Source: Geomobilibacter sp964432205
GTDB lineage: Bacteria > Desulfobacterota > Desulfuromonadia > Geobacterales > DSM-12255
Assembly (NCBI GenBank): GCA_964432205.1
Contig: CAYSMK010000029.1
Span: 1 to 64,000, forward strand
DNA: 64,000 nt
Direction: 5' to 3'
A model generated the notes under the pieces. The model was not told where the DNA came from, searched no databases, and saw nothing but the letters and a program-made list of their open reading frames with translations. Shown here piece by piece: positions 42,159-50,205 of this stretch (position 1 is its first letter; each line of letters opens with the position of its first letter). A program made the translations under genes and the position numbers.

Positions 42159-43850
42159 CTAGAATGTGGTTCTGAGCGTAAGTGACAGCGTTCCTCGATC
42201 CTTAAGCAACGCGTAGTCACCGTTATTGATTGCTACGGCACCTGCAGAATCCGTTGAATATTTTCCGAAATAATCAGCGTAGGTAAGATCAACTTTGTGG
42301 CGGGCAAGGATGTCAGCCGATACACCGGCACTCCAGTAGCCGCCCTGCTTGTTGCTGACGCCTGTGGCGGAGTTGCCGAACAATCCCCGGCCATAGGTGA
42401 GCGGCATCGAAAGATCAACCCCGGGAAGAACCTGGTACCACGTCGGAGAGAACGTAAGATCCACTGCGAGCGCATCCTTCGACACCTTGTTGATTCCGCT
42501 GTAGCTGTCCCGCCCGATAAACAGCCCCTCGTTCTGCGTCACATGACTCCAGCGGTTCCAGCTGAGTTCCGTGGACCAGGAGGCGAGATCAAACAGCGGA
42601 GTCCTGTTGATTAAGCCAAGGGCATTCACAACCCCATGCCAAGTGTCGCCCCGCGCCCCACCAGTCTCTCCTCTGCGTGGAAGATCCAGAGCGGAGGAAT
42701 AGATGGCCGTATCGCTCAGCAGAGGCATATTATGTCGGTAGGAAAGCTCGGCGCTCGTGCTGATACCCATGATTTGCTTGGTCACACTTACACCATAGAG
42801 GTCGATGTCCGACCCGTAGGCCCAATTGAATTTCGATGTATCCACTCCCGGGTTCTGAACAATATGGGCCTGAGGCATCTTGTCGGAGAAATTCCTGTAG
42901 TAAAAGCCAAACGTTACGTCATTCAGGAAGTCCGGTGACCAGCGCGCCGCGAGCCCCCAATCTCCGATCGCGTGCGGGTTGATATCGCCGCCGCGGGTTA
43001 TCTTCCCCAGCCCCGGATCAAGGATAGATTCAGCTGAAGTGAGGAAGAAATCATAGATACCCAGATAGCTGCCTGACTCTGGATAGCGATTGGGTTCCCA
43101 CTGCAAGAGGGCTTGACCCGTGATCGACAATGTGTTGGTTGGCTGTGCTGTTACAGAAACGCTGTTCAGGGGGCGGAACAACTCTTTCGGATTTACGCCC
43201 GGCAGCGCATACGCTTTCCCGATGTCGAGTGGCGACTGGGCGTAGGAAACGCTATTGAGTGCTCCCGTCAGCGATAGACTTTCGCCAAAGTAAAGCGTAT
43301 GCCTGCCGACCTTGGCCTGGAGGGGCATGTCACCGATTTCGAACTTGCCGAATACAAACGCATCAAGCAACTCGCCGCCTGGCCCTGCGTAGATACGGTC
43401 AGTAAATGATTCCAGGCCTAAAGCTTGGTTCCCATTCTTATCGAGGTGGTTAGAGGTGCCGACGGAAGTATTGTTGAGACGATCGTGGTATGCCTGATCG
43501 TACCAGCCGGTCCCGCTAAACCGTATCCCGTATTTCTTCTTATAGGAGACGTCAAACTCTGAGAGGATGTCCAAGCGATTCCCGACAACTCCCCTGCCAA
43601 AGTTCCGATCTCCGTCATCGAGATTAGGATTAGCAACAATCGCCGGGTCCTGACTCCCGATCCGGTACCCTAGTGTGTACCTGAAGTTATTGTCCCAGTT
43701 AACTCGAACGTCCTCGTTACCCGTTTTGATCTCAAAAGAATTGGCAATGTCGCAAGTTCCGAAAATAGATGCAGCAGCTAGGATAGATAAACATAATCTG
43801 TTACCTCGATTTACTTTGGTTACTCCCCTTTTAATACTTGCTTTAACCAT
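42159..43850 (-). CDS. DUF1302 outer-membrane beta-barrel protein
   Basis: This 563-residue protein has a signal sequence (RLCLSILAAASIFGTCDIAN) and long amphipathic beta-strands throughout (WDNNFRYTLGYRIGS; YGIRFSGTGWYDQAY; VTFGFYYRNFSDKMP). It ends in the aromatic-rich LSLTLRTTF with a terminal Phe, as outer-membrane barrels do. It is the first gene of the 12-gene operon, preceded by GGAGGTGGTGAG and, about 150 bases up, a sigma-54-like promoter. The substrate is unknown; the genetic link suggests an import pore related to amine use. Confidence 0.87.
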   Translation of the reverse strand: MVKASIKRGVTKVNRGNRLCLSILAAASIFGTCDIANSFEIKTGNEDVRVNWDNNFRYTLGYRIGSQDPAIVANPNLDDGDRNFGRGVVGNRLDILSEFDVSYKKKYGIRFSGTGWYDQAYHDRLNNTSVGTSNHLDKNGNQALGLESFTDRIYAGPGGELLDAFVFGKFEIGDMPLQAKVGRHTLYFGESLSLTGALNSVSYAQSPLDIGKAYALPGVNPKELFRPLNSVSVTAQPTNTLSITGQALLQWEPNRYPESGSYLGIYDFFLTSAESILDPGLGKITRGGDINPHAIGDWGLAARWSPDFLNDVTFGFYYRNFSDKMPQAHIVQNPGVDTSKFNWAYGSDIDLYGVSVTKQIMGISTSAELSYRHNMPLLSDTAIYSSALDLPRRGETGGARGDTWHGVVNALGLINRTPLFDLASWSTELSWNRWSHVTQNEGLFIGRDSYSGINKVSKDALAVDLTFSPTWYQVLPGVDLSMPLTYGRGLFGNSATGVSNKQGGYWSAGVSADILARHKVDLTYADYFGKYSTDSAGAVAINNGDYALLKDRGTLSLTLRTTF

Positions 43851-44015
43851 CTCACCACCTCCGATTTATTTTCATCTGAACATGCTCCACCGTTTCTCTA
43901 TCTATTTAATTGTTCGTATAATCACCTCCAAACTAATTGTTAGTACACAATAGTCAGTAACAGTAATTATAAATTTTACTATCTACATGAACTGCAACAA
44001 CTTGAGCCATATCAC

Positions 44016-44032
44016 TTCAAATATCGTTCCAA
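44016..44032 (-). promoter_or_regulatory. Sigma-54-like promoter A for the qhp operon
   Basis: The minus strand reads TTGGAACGATATTTGAA: it has the -24 TTGG, AC at the right place and a TTG block at -12, but GA in place of GC. It would start transcription near 44006, about 155 bases before the DUF1302 gene. Two nearly identical strings occur at 44609-44625 and 49829-49845, which supports function despite the imperfect -12. Confidence 0.6.
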
Positions 44033-44187
44033 AAAAATATTTGCTGAATTAATTTTTGTTCAAAATAGTTTTATATATAAATTATACAGTTACAATTTAA
44101 GCAGTAGTATATTTGCTGTAACAAACTGGAATTTTAATATTGAACATGATTATTTGTGACATAGAAGTCTCAAAAACTTATAAAGTA

Positions 44188-44203
44188 GAGACATATGAGT
44201 CTT
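44188..44203. promoter_or_regulatory. Upstream activator-site-like repeat A1
   Basis: GAGACATATGAGTCTT is an imperfect inverted repeat (GAGAC-N6-GTCTT), centred about 165 bases upstream of promoter A and related to the perfect palindrome at 44783-44798. It is probably bound by the sigma-54 response regulator encoded at 47592-48977. Confidence 0.5.
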
Positions 44204-44237
44204 TTACACGCTAAACAAACAAATCGGTGGGCCATAC

Positions 44238-44253
44238 GTGTCTCATATTCTCT
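44238..44253. promoter_or_regulatory. Upstream activator-site-like repeat A2
   Basis: GTGTCTCATATTCTCT shares TGTCTC and TATTCT with site B2 at 44835-44850. Its centre is 50 bases (about five helical turns) from A1, the same spacing as B1 to B2. Confidence 0.45.
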
Positions 44254-44608
44254 TATCAACAGTTTCCTCATTACTTGAAAAGCTTCACTGATATGAATTA
44301 TTCACTCAAAAATTGTATGCATCTCCGGCAACGCAGAGGGACTTAGATTGCCGGGCATCGCATGGGAATTGATCGTGACCGAAACATCAAAACATGACTG
44401 AACTCAAAGCTGTGGCTAACAGCATACTTACGGGATAGTCAAACTTTGGGAATCCCGCGGCAGAGCTTAAGCGGCACCAGAAGAAATCACTCCCATAACC
44501 ACCTTTCAACCCGTCTCACATAGGAAACCATCCTGGCGACTCGAGCACAATTCAGTTCCCGCCGATGGAGGCTGACCGGACCCGTTTTAATGAGTAATCA
44601 AGGACGAA
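44254..44608. other. Intergenic segment between the two promoter modules, no gene seen
   Basis: Promoter B points into this stretch, but both strands show only short open frames (the longest clear one on the minus strand is interrupted after about 33 codons, ending VSYVRRVERWLWE). It may hold a decayed gene or a non-coding transcript. Confidence 0.4.
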
Positions 44609-44625
44609 TTCAAACACTGTTCCAA
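44609..44625 (-). promoter_or_regulatory. Sigma-54-like promoter B
   Basis: The minus strand reads TTGGAACAGTGTTTGAA, nearly the same as promoters A and C. It faces the qhp operon but is 750 bases from it, upstream of module A. A perfect match to the IHF consensus WATCAANNNNTTR lies at 44675-44687, between this promoter and its upstream sites, as is usual for sigma-54 promoters. Confidence 0.55.
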
Positions 44626-44674
44626 ACCCCAACTATCTGAATATTAGTAACATCAAATAAATAAACATATTCAT

Positions 44675-44687
44675 AATCAACATGTTA
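44675..44687 (+). promoter_or_regulatory. IHF consensus site
   Basis: AATCAACATGTTA matches WATCAANNNNTTR at every fixed position. It lies between promoter B and site B1, where IHF-type bending would bring the activator to the polymerase. Confidence 0.5.
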
Positions 44688-44782
44688 CAAAACCAGGAGC
44701 ATTGATTTATGAATTTGCATCAATAAAAAGCAGAGAAATGGTCAGGCGGGCGACATCTTGGTCTCTATGGATGCCAACATAA

Positions 44783-44798
44783 GAGACCTATATGTCTC
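44783..44798. promoter_or_regulatory. Upstream activator-site palindrome B1
   Basis: GAGACCTATATGTCTC is a perfect GAGAC-N6-GTCTC inverted repeat, centred about 168 bases upstream of promoter B. The complement of 49970-49985 (GAGACCTAAATGACAC) matches it at 13 of 16 positions. These are the best candidates for the operator of the adjacent two-component system. Confidence 0.6.
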
Positions 44799-44834
44799 AA
44801 TAGGGATTAAACAACCGGGATTTGTGAGCCTTAC

Positions 44835-44850
44835 TTGTCTCTCGTATTCT
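44835..44850. promoter_or_regulatory. Upstream activator-site-like repeat B2
   Basis: TTGTCTCTCGTATTCT resembles A2 (TGTCTC and TATTCT blocks) and is 52 bases from B1, so modules A and B have the same layout and probably arose by duplication. Confidence 0.4.
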
Positions 44851-45537
44851 GAAACATTGAAGGATTGAGTGTTAAGGCAACCGCTGACTCCAACCTAACC
44901 ATTCAATTCCATGTGCTAATTTAAATTGACCCAGATCCAGGCTTTGTGCGGCATGTTCGCGACACAGGTTCCGACTACGTTTCGTTTCCTGGCAACGTGC
45001 TGTGATGCAAGCGCCTAAGCCGAACAGCCGCAACAAAGCCAAGAACGAACGATACTGCCGTGCAGGAAGGAAGTTGCCGTACCGGAGACTTGTTAGAAAA
45101 ATTCATCCGCGCACACGATATAAAGTGGCTTGGTGAGGGACTGCAGGAGAGAGGACAAACGTTTACGGTCACTACCCTGCTACTTCGGGGTTGGAAATTG
45201 CATTGGCGCAGGTCTAACAAGAAGGAAGATCTGTCGGGAAGAGACGCTATGGTTGACGAGGACGCACATCTGGAACCGCTATCCAATAACAACAGCAAGA
45301 AACAACCTTTCGTGCCTGTCGCCAAAACACATGCGGATACAAACAGTTACCTGTTTATATGATCAAAAATACGCTATTGCACATAAAACTGTACGGTGAT
45401 TTTTTTGGGAATTCTATTTGCATCAAGACGTAAAAGGCAAGATAGCCCTAAAATAGTACCCTTACACCGACTGAGTCGTGGGCAAAAGGTCATCATTTCG
45501 TATACATAACCGCACAAACGAAATTACAATAAACAAC
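44851..45537. other. Intergenic region upstream of the kinase gene
   Basis: About 690 bases without a supported gene. A 100-codon plus-strand frame at 45060-45362 has no ribosome site or recognisable domain. No clear promoter for the kinase gene was identified. Confidence 0.4.
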
Positions 45538-47604
45538 ATGAAAATACTTTTGAAACTAAAATGGTCAACTACAGTAAAGTCACTAATTGTATTTGGTCTA
45601 CTATGGGTTCTCCCTCTATTACTTATGTCATTGTTTGCGTTTGATCATTTACTAACGATACAACGCGTATCGTATGAAGGTGCAAGGAATATATTAATAT
45701 CCAATCAGGCTAAATTGGTGAAAGAACGTTTGACTATGGAGGCAGACAGGCTGTCTAATATCTTCACAAGGCTGCAGGATGAGACGTATTGCCTTGGCTC
45801 ATTCTCACAAAATATATTCGCTGCATTACCTACTGTCACATTTAGAAATGGTAGTGAGTATCGCATAAATTTGGATGGAACATATTCGACATTGGGCAAC
45901 GATGGCAATTCGGCTATCTATGCAACTCGTTACAGGCCGGTAATGGATCCGGCAGTATTCGCTACGGAAACGTTGGACCTTCTGTTAAAGCCTTTGAGTG
46001 AACGAGAATCCAGAATGGTTTTAGGCTGGATATTGCACCGCGAGGGGTTTATACGAGTCTACCCCTGGTCTGATGGCAAGTATTGGCCGAGAGATAAGGC
46101 GCTGACGACCTGGCCCTTTTACTATCTTGCAGATGAAAAGCACAATCCAGGGAAGAGAGGGCTTTTCACCCCCGTGTATCTCGATCCGCTAAGCCGTGAA
46201 TGGATGATATCGTGCTTGTATCCCGTCTATTCAAAAGGTCGCTATGAGGCAACTGTTGGAATTGATATTACAGTTCATAAGATTCTCCGTGAAATAAGCA
46301 ACATTAGATTATCTCAGGGATCTTCTTCCCTACTTATTTCAGATTCTGAAATTATAGCGGCATCTAAAAATCTTCCTTTACATGCTTTAGGATTAAATCC
46401 ATCACTTCCCCCCCATGGACAGGTCATGGAACGTTCGAATCTTGCTGATGTTAGAGCGTTAGCAAAGGAACTCCATACTGACAAACAAAACATAAAATTG
46501 CTCGAACTACCTGGTTTCCGTGCAATGGTTGGTTATGCAACAGTTCAACCGCTTGGTTGGAAGATTGTTTGCTTCGTGCCCGAGAAGGAATTCCTTGCCG
46601 CTTCAGATGAGAGCGCAAAAAAGATATTTGCCGAATCTCAGAAAATACGACGTAATTTCATGCACATCGTGGCATTTGCTTTTTTTGGACTCATAGGTAT
46701 AACTATTTTCGTTTTTTTCTATGAGTCGAAAGGCATTCGCATGATATTGAAAGGAATTCGTACACTCGGAGACGGTGATCTCTCTCATCGCTTACCGGAA
46801 GATTGCACTGAGCTTGGCCAGCTGGCCAAGGCACTGAATTCTATGGCTAAAAGCCTCCAGGACAAGAACAATGAACTTCAGCGAGTATTTGCCGAAGTAG
46901 AGCAAGGACGAAAGCTTTCGGCAGTCGGTCGTTTGGCTGCCGGTGTCGCGCACGAAGTCAACAACCCATTGGCCACAATCTCCACGTATACCCAAATGGT
47001 TCTTCGAAGGAGTGACATCCCTTGTGACGTATCCAAAAACATGAAAATTGTGATGGCCGAGATCAAAAGAATTCAAGCGCAAGTGCGCAATCTTTTGGAT
47101 TTAACCCATCTCAAGAGCCCGGTTAAAGAAGAAGTTTTCCCAAATGTTATTGTGAGAGAGATTACGTCCCTTGTTTGCAACGAAACCATGACACGAGATA
47201 TAGATTTAATACTCTCGCTTTCTGATGACTCTCTGAGTCTATGCGCAGATGGTTCAGGAATTAAACAGGTTATATGGAACCTTCTGAGAAATGCATTGGA
47301 TGCGCAAGAAAAGGGAGGTATGATTAAAATTATAACGTATATTGATTCTGCCGATTATACGTCACCTAGCTTTGTCATGGAAATCCAGGATGAAGGGCCC
47401 GGCGTTCCCGAAGCCAGTCTTCCTCACATATTTGAGCCGTTCTTTTCGACCAAAGAGGTTGGCCAAGGGACGGGACTCGGCCTTTCGATAGTTTACAATA
47501 TAGTAAAGAATCATGGTGGTTCGATAGAGGTTATAAATTTATTGCCGAAAGGTTGTCTTTTTAGAGTCACATTTCCATGCCCGGGGGAAACATGGCCACA
47601 ATAA
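45538..47604 (+). CDS. Membrane sensor histidine kinase of the qhp-region two-component system
   Basis: This kinase of about 688 residues has a transmembrane helix (LIVFGLLWVLPLLLMSLFAF) and a large periplasmic sensor of Cache type to about 370. A second helix (IVAFAFFGLIGITIFVFFYE), HAMP, HisKA with AVGRLAAGVAHEVNNPLATI (His near 472) and HATPase (NLLRNALDAQEKGG; GQGTGLGLSIVYNIVKNHGG) follow. I prefer the ATG at 45538; a GTG at 45478 would add 20 residues, and neither has a good ribosome site. It overlaps the start of the response regulator gene. It lies between the repeated promoter modules that it probably controls, and may sense an amine or related ligand. Confidence 0.9.
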   Translation: MKILLKLKWSTTVKSLIVFGLLWVLPLLLMSLFAFDHLLTIQRVSYEGARNILISNQAKLVKERLTMEADRLSNIFTRLQDETYCLGSFSQNIFAALPTVTFRNGSEYRINLDGTYSTLGNDGNSAIYATRYRPVMDPAVFATETLDLLLKPLSERESRMVLGWILHREGFIRVYPWSDGKYWPRDKALTTWPFYYLADEKHNPGKRGLFTPVYLDPLSREWMISCLYPVYSKGRYEATVGIDITVHKILREISNIRLSQGSSSLLISDSEIIAASKNLPLHALGLNPSLPPHGQVMERSNLADVRALAKELHTDKQNIKLLELPGFRAMVGYATVQPLGWKIVCFVPEKEFLAASDESAKKIFAESQKIRRNFMHIVAFAFFGLIGITIFVFFYESKGIRMILKGIRTLGDGDLSHRLPEDCTELGQLAKALNSMAKSLQDKNNELQRVFAEVEQGRKLSAVGRLAAGVAHEVNNPLATISTYTQMVLRRSDIPCDVSKNMKIVMAEIKRIQAQVRNLLDLTHLKSPVKEEVFPNVIVREITSLVCNETMTRDIDLILSLSDDSLSLCADGSGIKQVIWNLLRNALDAQEKGGMIKIITYIDSADYTSPSFVMEIQDEGPGVPEASLPHIFEPFFSTKEVGQGTGLGLSIVYNIVKNHGGSIEVINLLPKGCLFRVTFPCPGETWPQ

Positions 47605-48977
47605 CTGCGCCGCGAATATTGGTGGTGGACAATGAACGAGCCTTGTTAGACGCTCTTGTTAATGCGTTGGAGTCTATGGACTACGAAGTGAAGGGTGAGT
47701 ACAGGCAACGTGATGCTCTCTCAAATATTCATTCCTGGCAGCCGGACGTGGCTATATTTGATCTGAATATGCCAGGCATGAGTGGCCTGGAACTGACGAA
47801 AGAGGCGCATAAGATCATGCCTGAGTTACCTGTCATATTGCTTACAGGGTTCGGCACCATCGAAAGCGCGGTCCAGGCTATGCGTGAAGGTGTGTATGAT
47901 TACCTGACTAAGCCTTTCGATTTAACCGTCGTTGATTTAACCTTACAGAAAGCCCTGGATCACCAGGAACAAAGACGGCGCTTTCGCTTACTATCTGAAG
48001 CAACGGGCCGTGCTGCTCATTTTGAGGGGGCGGTGGGGAAAAGTGAGGCATTCGGCAGGGTGCTTCATTCTGTCGAAGCAGTTGCTAGTACCGATTCAAC
48101 AGTTCTGATCACTGGCGAAAGTGGAACGGGGAAAGAAGTTATAGCTCATGCGATTCACGCTGCTGGGGACCGTAAAGAAAAACCGTTTATAACCGTTGAC
48201 TGCGCATCAATTCCGGACACGCTCATTGAGAGTGAACTCTTTGGTCATGCAAGAGGGGCTTTTACCGGGGCTCACAAAGATCGGGAAGGACAAATAGAGG
48301 CAGCAGCTGATGGTACGGTTTTTCTTGATGAGATCGGCGAAATTCCCTTGGGTCTCCAGAAAAAGTTGTTACGCATCCTCGAAGAGAAAGTATTTCATCG
48401 AGTAGGTGAAACTCGTCGTCGGGTAACTGCGGCTCGGATAGTGGCTGCAACCAACCGGGACCTCCTTTTTGAGGTTAAGGAGGGCCGTTTTCGGGAGGAC
48501 CTCTACTATCGGCTCAAAGTTATTGAGATATGCATTCCTCCTCTTCGAGAGCGATCCGAAGACATCCCTCTTTTGGTTAATTGGTATTTGCATCGGCTAA
48601 ATCGAAAATTAAATCGGAAAATTGCATCTGTTTCACCAGCAGCGATGAAATGTCTCTGTAATTATCATTGGCCTGGGAATATTCGTCAACTGGTAAACCT
48701 GTTAGAACAGGTCATGACATTTCATAACCCTGAGATCCTTGATATGATACATCTTCCCAAAAGCCTACAAACAACTATTTCCTCATCCCTTCCTACTGAA
48801 ACCTATTCGGAACTTAAGGAAAGGGTTCTTATGGAATCGGGCCGCTCCTATTTCCAGTCACTTCTTACTTATTTTCAAGGCAACATCACAAAAGTGGCCG
48901 ACTATTCCGGCATAAACCGTCGTCATATTCATCGGTTACTAATTGCGTGGGGAATTGATCCTTCCTTGTTTCGATAA
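47592..48977 (+). CDS. Sigma-54-dependent response regulator (NtrC family)
   Basis: This 461-residue regulator has a receiver domain with phospho-Asp in VAIFDLNMPGMSGLE (about residue 57) and Lys in YDYLTKPFDL, then AAA+ with Walker A GESGTGKEVIAHAIH, sigma-54 loop HARGAFTGAHKDREG and Walker B GTVFLDEIGEIPLG. A C-terminal Fis-like helix-turn-helix is also present (NITKVADYSGINRRHIHRLL). The start at 47592 follows GGGGGAAAC and overlaps the kinase gene end by 13 bases. It is the best candidate for binding the GAGAC-N6-GTCTC sites at 44188-44850 and 49970-50008. Confidence 0.93.
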   Translation: MATITAPRILVVDNERALLDALVNALESMDYEVKGEYRQRDALSNIHSWQPDVAIFDLNMPGMSGLELTKEAHKIMPELPVILLTGFGTIESAVQAMREGVYDYLTKPFDLTVVDLTLQKALDHQEQRRRFRLLSEATGRAAHFEGAVGKSEAFGRVLHSVEAVASTDSTVLITGESGTGKEVIAHAIHAAGDRKEKPFITVDCASIPDTLIESELFGHARGAFTGAHKDREGQIEAAADGTVFLDEIGEIPLGLQKKLLRILEEKVFHRVGETRRRVTAARIVAATNRDLLFEVKEGRFREDLYYRLKVIEICIPPLRERSEDIPLLVNWYLHRLNRKLNRKIASVSPAAMKCLCNYHWPGNIRQLVNLLEQVMTFHNPEILDMIHLPKSLQTTISSSLPTETYSELKERVLMESGRSYFQSLLTYFQGNITKVADYSGINRRHIHRLLIAWGIDPSLFR

Positions 48978-49475
48978 TGGGCCGCTGATAGGGCTCATCG
49001 CTAATCGTTTTAACGGGCAAGAATATAGAAAAGGATGTAGTCCGCTCTGGTGCGAAGGAAGGAGAACGTATCAAAGTTACACTGTCTGGCGACAGGCAAG
49101 CCGCTAACAACATTCAGCAGGTCTATGCACGCTTCACCTTCTACACCCGCAAGGCACGTCTTCAAGCATGTCTTTTGTGGCACCGGCCAAACGCGGACCG
49201 AAGACACTTCTTTCGGAGAGGAACCGTGCGCCGGACGCACGGCTCTGTCCTGTGATAGACATGCGGAGTACGTAGACTGCTATTCGGCTATTTATTGAAT
49301 CGAAACGGCCAGCTTTTACTAAGGAACATGCTGACTACTCGACATCGTTTCTTCCCCCACCCATCCCTCCCCCGCTGGGGGAGGGCAAAGAGTTCTCCCC
49401 CCGGAGGGGGGAGGCAGGAGGGGGGAATGTCGAGTAGTCAGGTTCCGCCTTAGTAACATCCTGCGAGAAATATGC
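48978..49475. other. Intergenic region with decayed-element features
   Basis: About 500 bases without a supported gene. A strong hairpin (GAACCGTGCG/CGCACGGCTC, 49221-49245) resembles the domain V stem of group II introns when read on the minus strand, and a G/C-run palindrome follows at 49318-49453. Short open frames here look like remnants. Confidence 0.4.
49318..49453. repeat. MITE-like palindromic element
   Basis: The ends carry a 15-bp perfect inverted repeat (CTGACTACTCGACAT at 49331-49345 and its complement at 49427-49441), extended outward by imperfect CTAAGG(A/C) matches. The interior is the G/C-run repeat (TCCCCCGCTGGGGGA; TCTCCCCCCGGAGGGGGGA). No coding capacity. Confidence 0.7.
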
Positions 49476-49757
49476 TTACTTGCCACCTTTATTCAAGGAA
49501 CGTAATACTGCTTCAACATCTTTCAATTTATAATTTAACTGCAGTAGTTCTCCAGCAGAATATACCTTCTCACCTCTAGCAATTTCAATCTGCAATTTAG
49601 TTATTTTTTCTGGTATACTGTATTTAATGCTCTCACTAAGACAATTTTTTCCATATAGTAAGCATTCATCCTTATTTCCTGATTGAACTGCTGCGTTTGA
49701 TGCAGTGTTGGCTGCCAATAATACTACCCCTATGACCGCTGAAGTTGCCTTTTTCAT
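49476..49757 (-). CDS. Small secreted protein of unknown function
   Basis: This 93-residue protein has a signal peptide (TSAVIGVVLLAANTASNAAV) and a mature part of about 70 residues with two cysteines (DECLLYGKNCLSE) and a helical, charged C-terminus (LQLNYKLKDVEAVLRSLN). I do not recognise the family. The two cysteines could form a disulfide in the periplasm. A ribosome site (AAAGGAGACAAAAAC) precedes 49757. A sigma-54-like promoter 70 bases up is nearly identical to those facing the qhp operon, so it is probably co-regulated with amine dehydrogenase. Confidence 0.7.
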   Translation of the reverse strand: MKKATSAVIGVVLLAANTASNAAVQSGNKDECLLYGKNCLSESIKYSIPEKITKLQIEIARGEKVYSAGELLQLNYKLKDVEAVLRSLNKGGK

Positions 49758-49828
49758 GTTTTTGTCTCCTTTCAGTGATTGAAAACATGGCCTCTGTGAT
49801 CTTCCATAATGAATTGCTAATCGATCAA

Positions 49829-49845
49829 TTCAAACATTGTTCCAA
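49829..49845 (-). promoter_or_regulatory. Sigma-54-like promoter C for the small secreted protein
   Basis: The minus strand reads TTGGAACAATGTTTGAA, differing from promoter B at one base. Transcription would begin near 49818, about 60 bases before the gene. The AT-rich stretch 49846-49960 between promoter and upstream repeats resembles those of modules A and B. Confidence 0.6.
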
Positions 49846-49969
49846 ATCAACGGATCTTATGCATTAAATATTTATAAACAACAAAATTCTGAATAATTGG
49901 ACAGTTACAGCAGATAGAACATTTTGTTGTAAAGCAAATATTATCAACAACAAATCTTTTTACACATGA

Positions 49970-50008
49970 GTGTCATTTAGGTCTCTAATTACGGACATAT
50001 GTGAGCTC
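49970..50008. promoter_or_regulatory. Upstream activator-site-like repeats C1 and C2
   Basis: C1 (GTGTCATTTAGGTCTC, 49970-49985) is, on the other strand, a 13/16 match to palindrome B1. C2 (GGACATATGTGAGCTC, 49993-50008) resembles A1. They are centred about 135 and 158 bases upstream of promoter C. The rest of the gap to 50205 shows no gene. Confidence 0.5.
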
Positions 50009-50205
50009 TATTTGTCCCACATTTGTTATTTAAGGGAATTTTCAAGTAAGAATATACGACCGGGTTGTCTCTATTGAGCAAATGCAGGCTGGTGAAAAGT
50101 AACCTTAGGCTTTCAGTAATATCATCGGGGAGAGATCTTCACTGTGAATAGCATTGATATGCGCAGGTTCAGACAACCTGCTTGAAGCCCAGAAACATTG
50201 CCACC

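Noticed and set aside
43993..44009. TGGCTCAAGTTGTTGCA on the minus strand as the qhp sigma-54 promoter
   Set aside because: GG and GC are eleven bases apart instead of ten, which sigma-54 does not tolerate; the nearby string at 44016-44032 has correct spacing and is repeated elsewhere.
45060..45362. 100-codon plus-strand frame upstream of the kinase
   Set aside because: No ribosome site, no recognisable motif, and irregular composition; probably non-coding.
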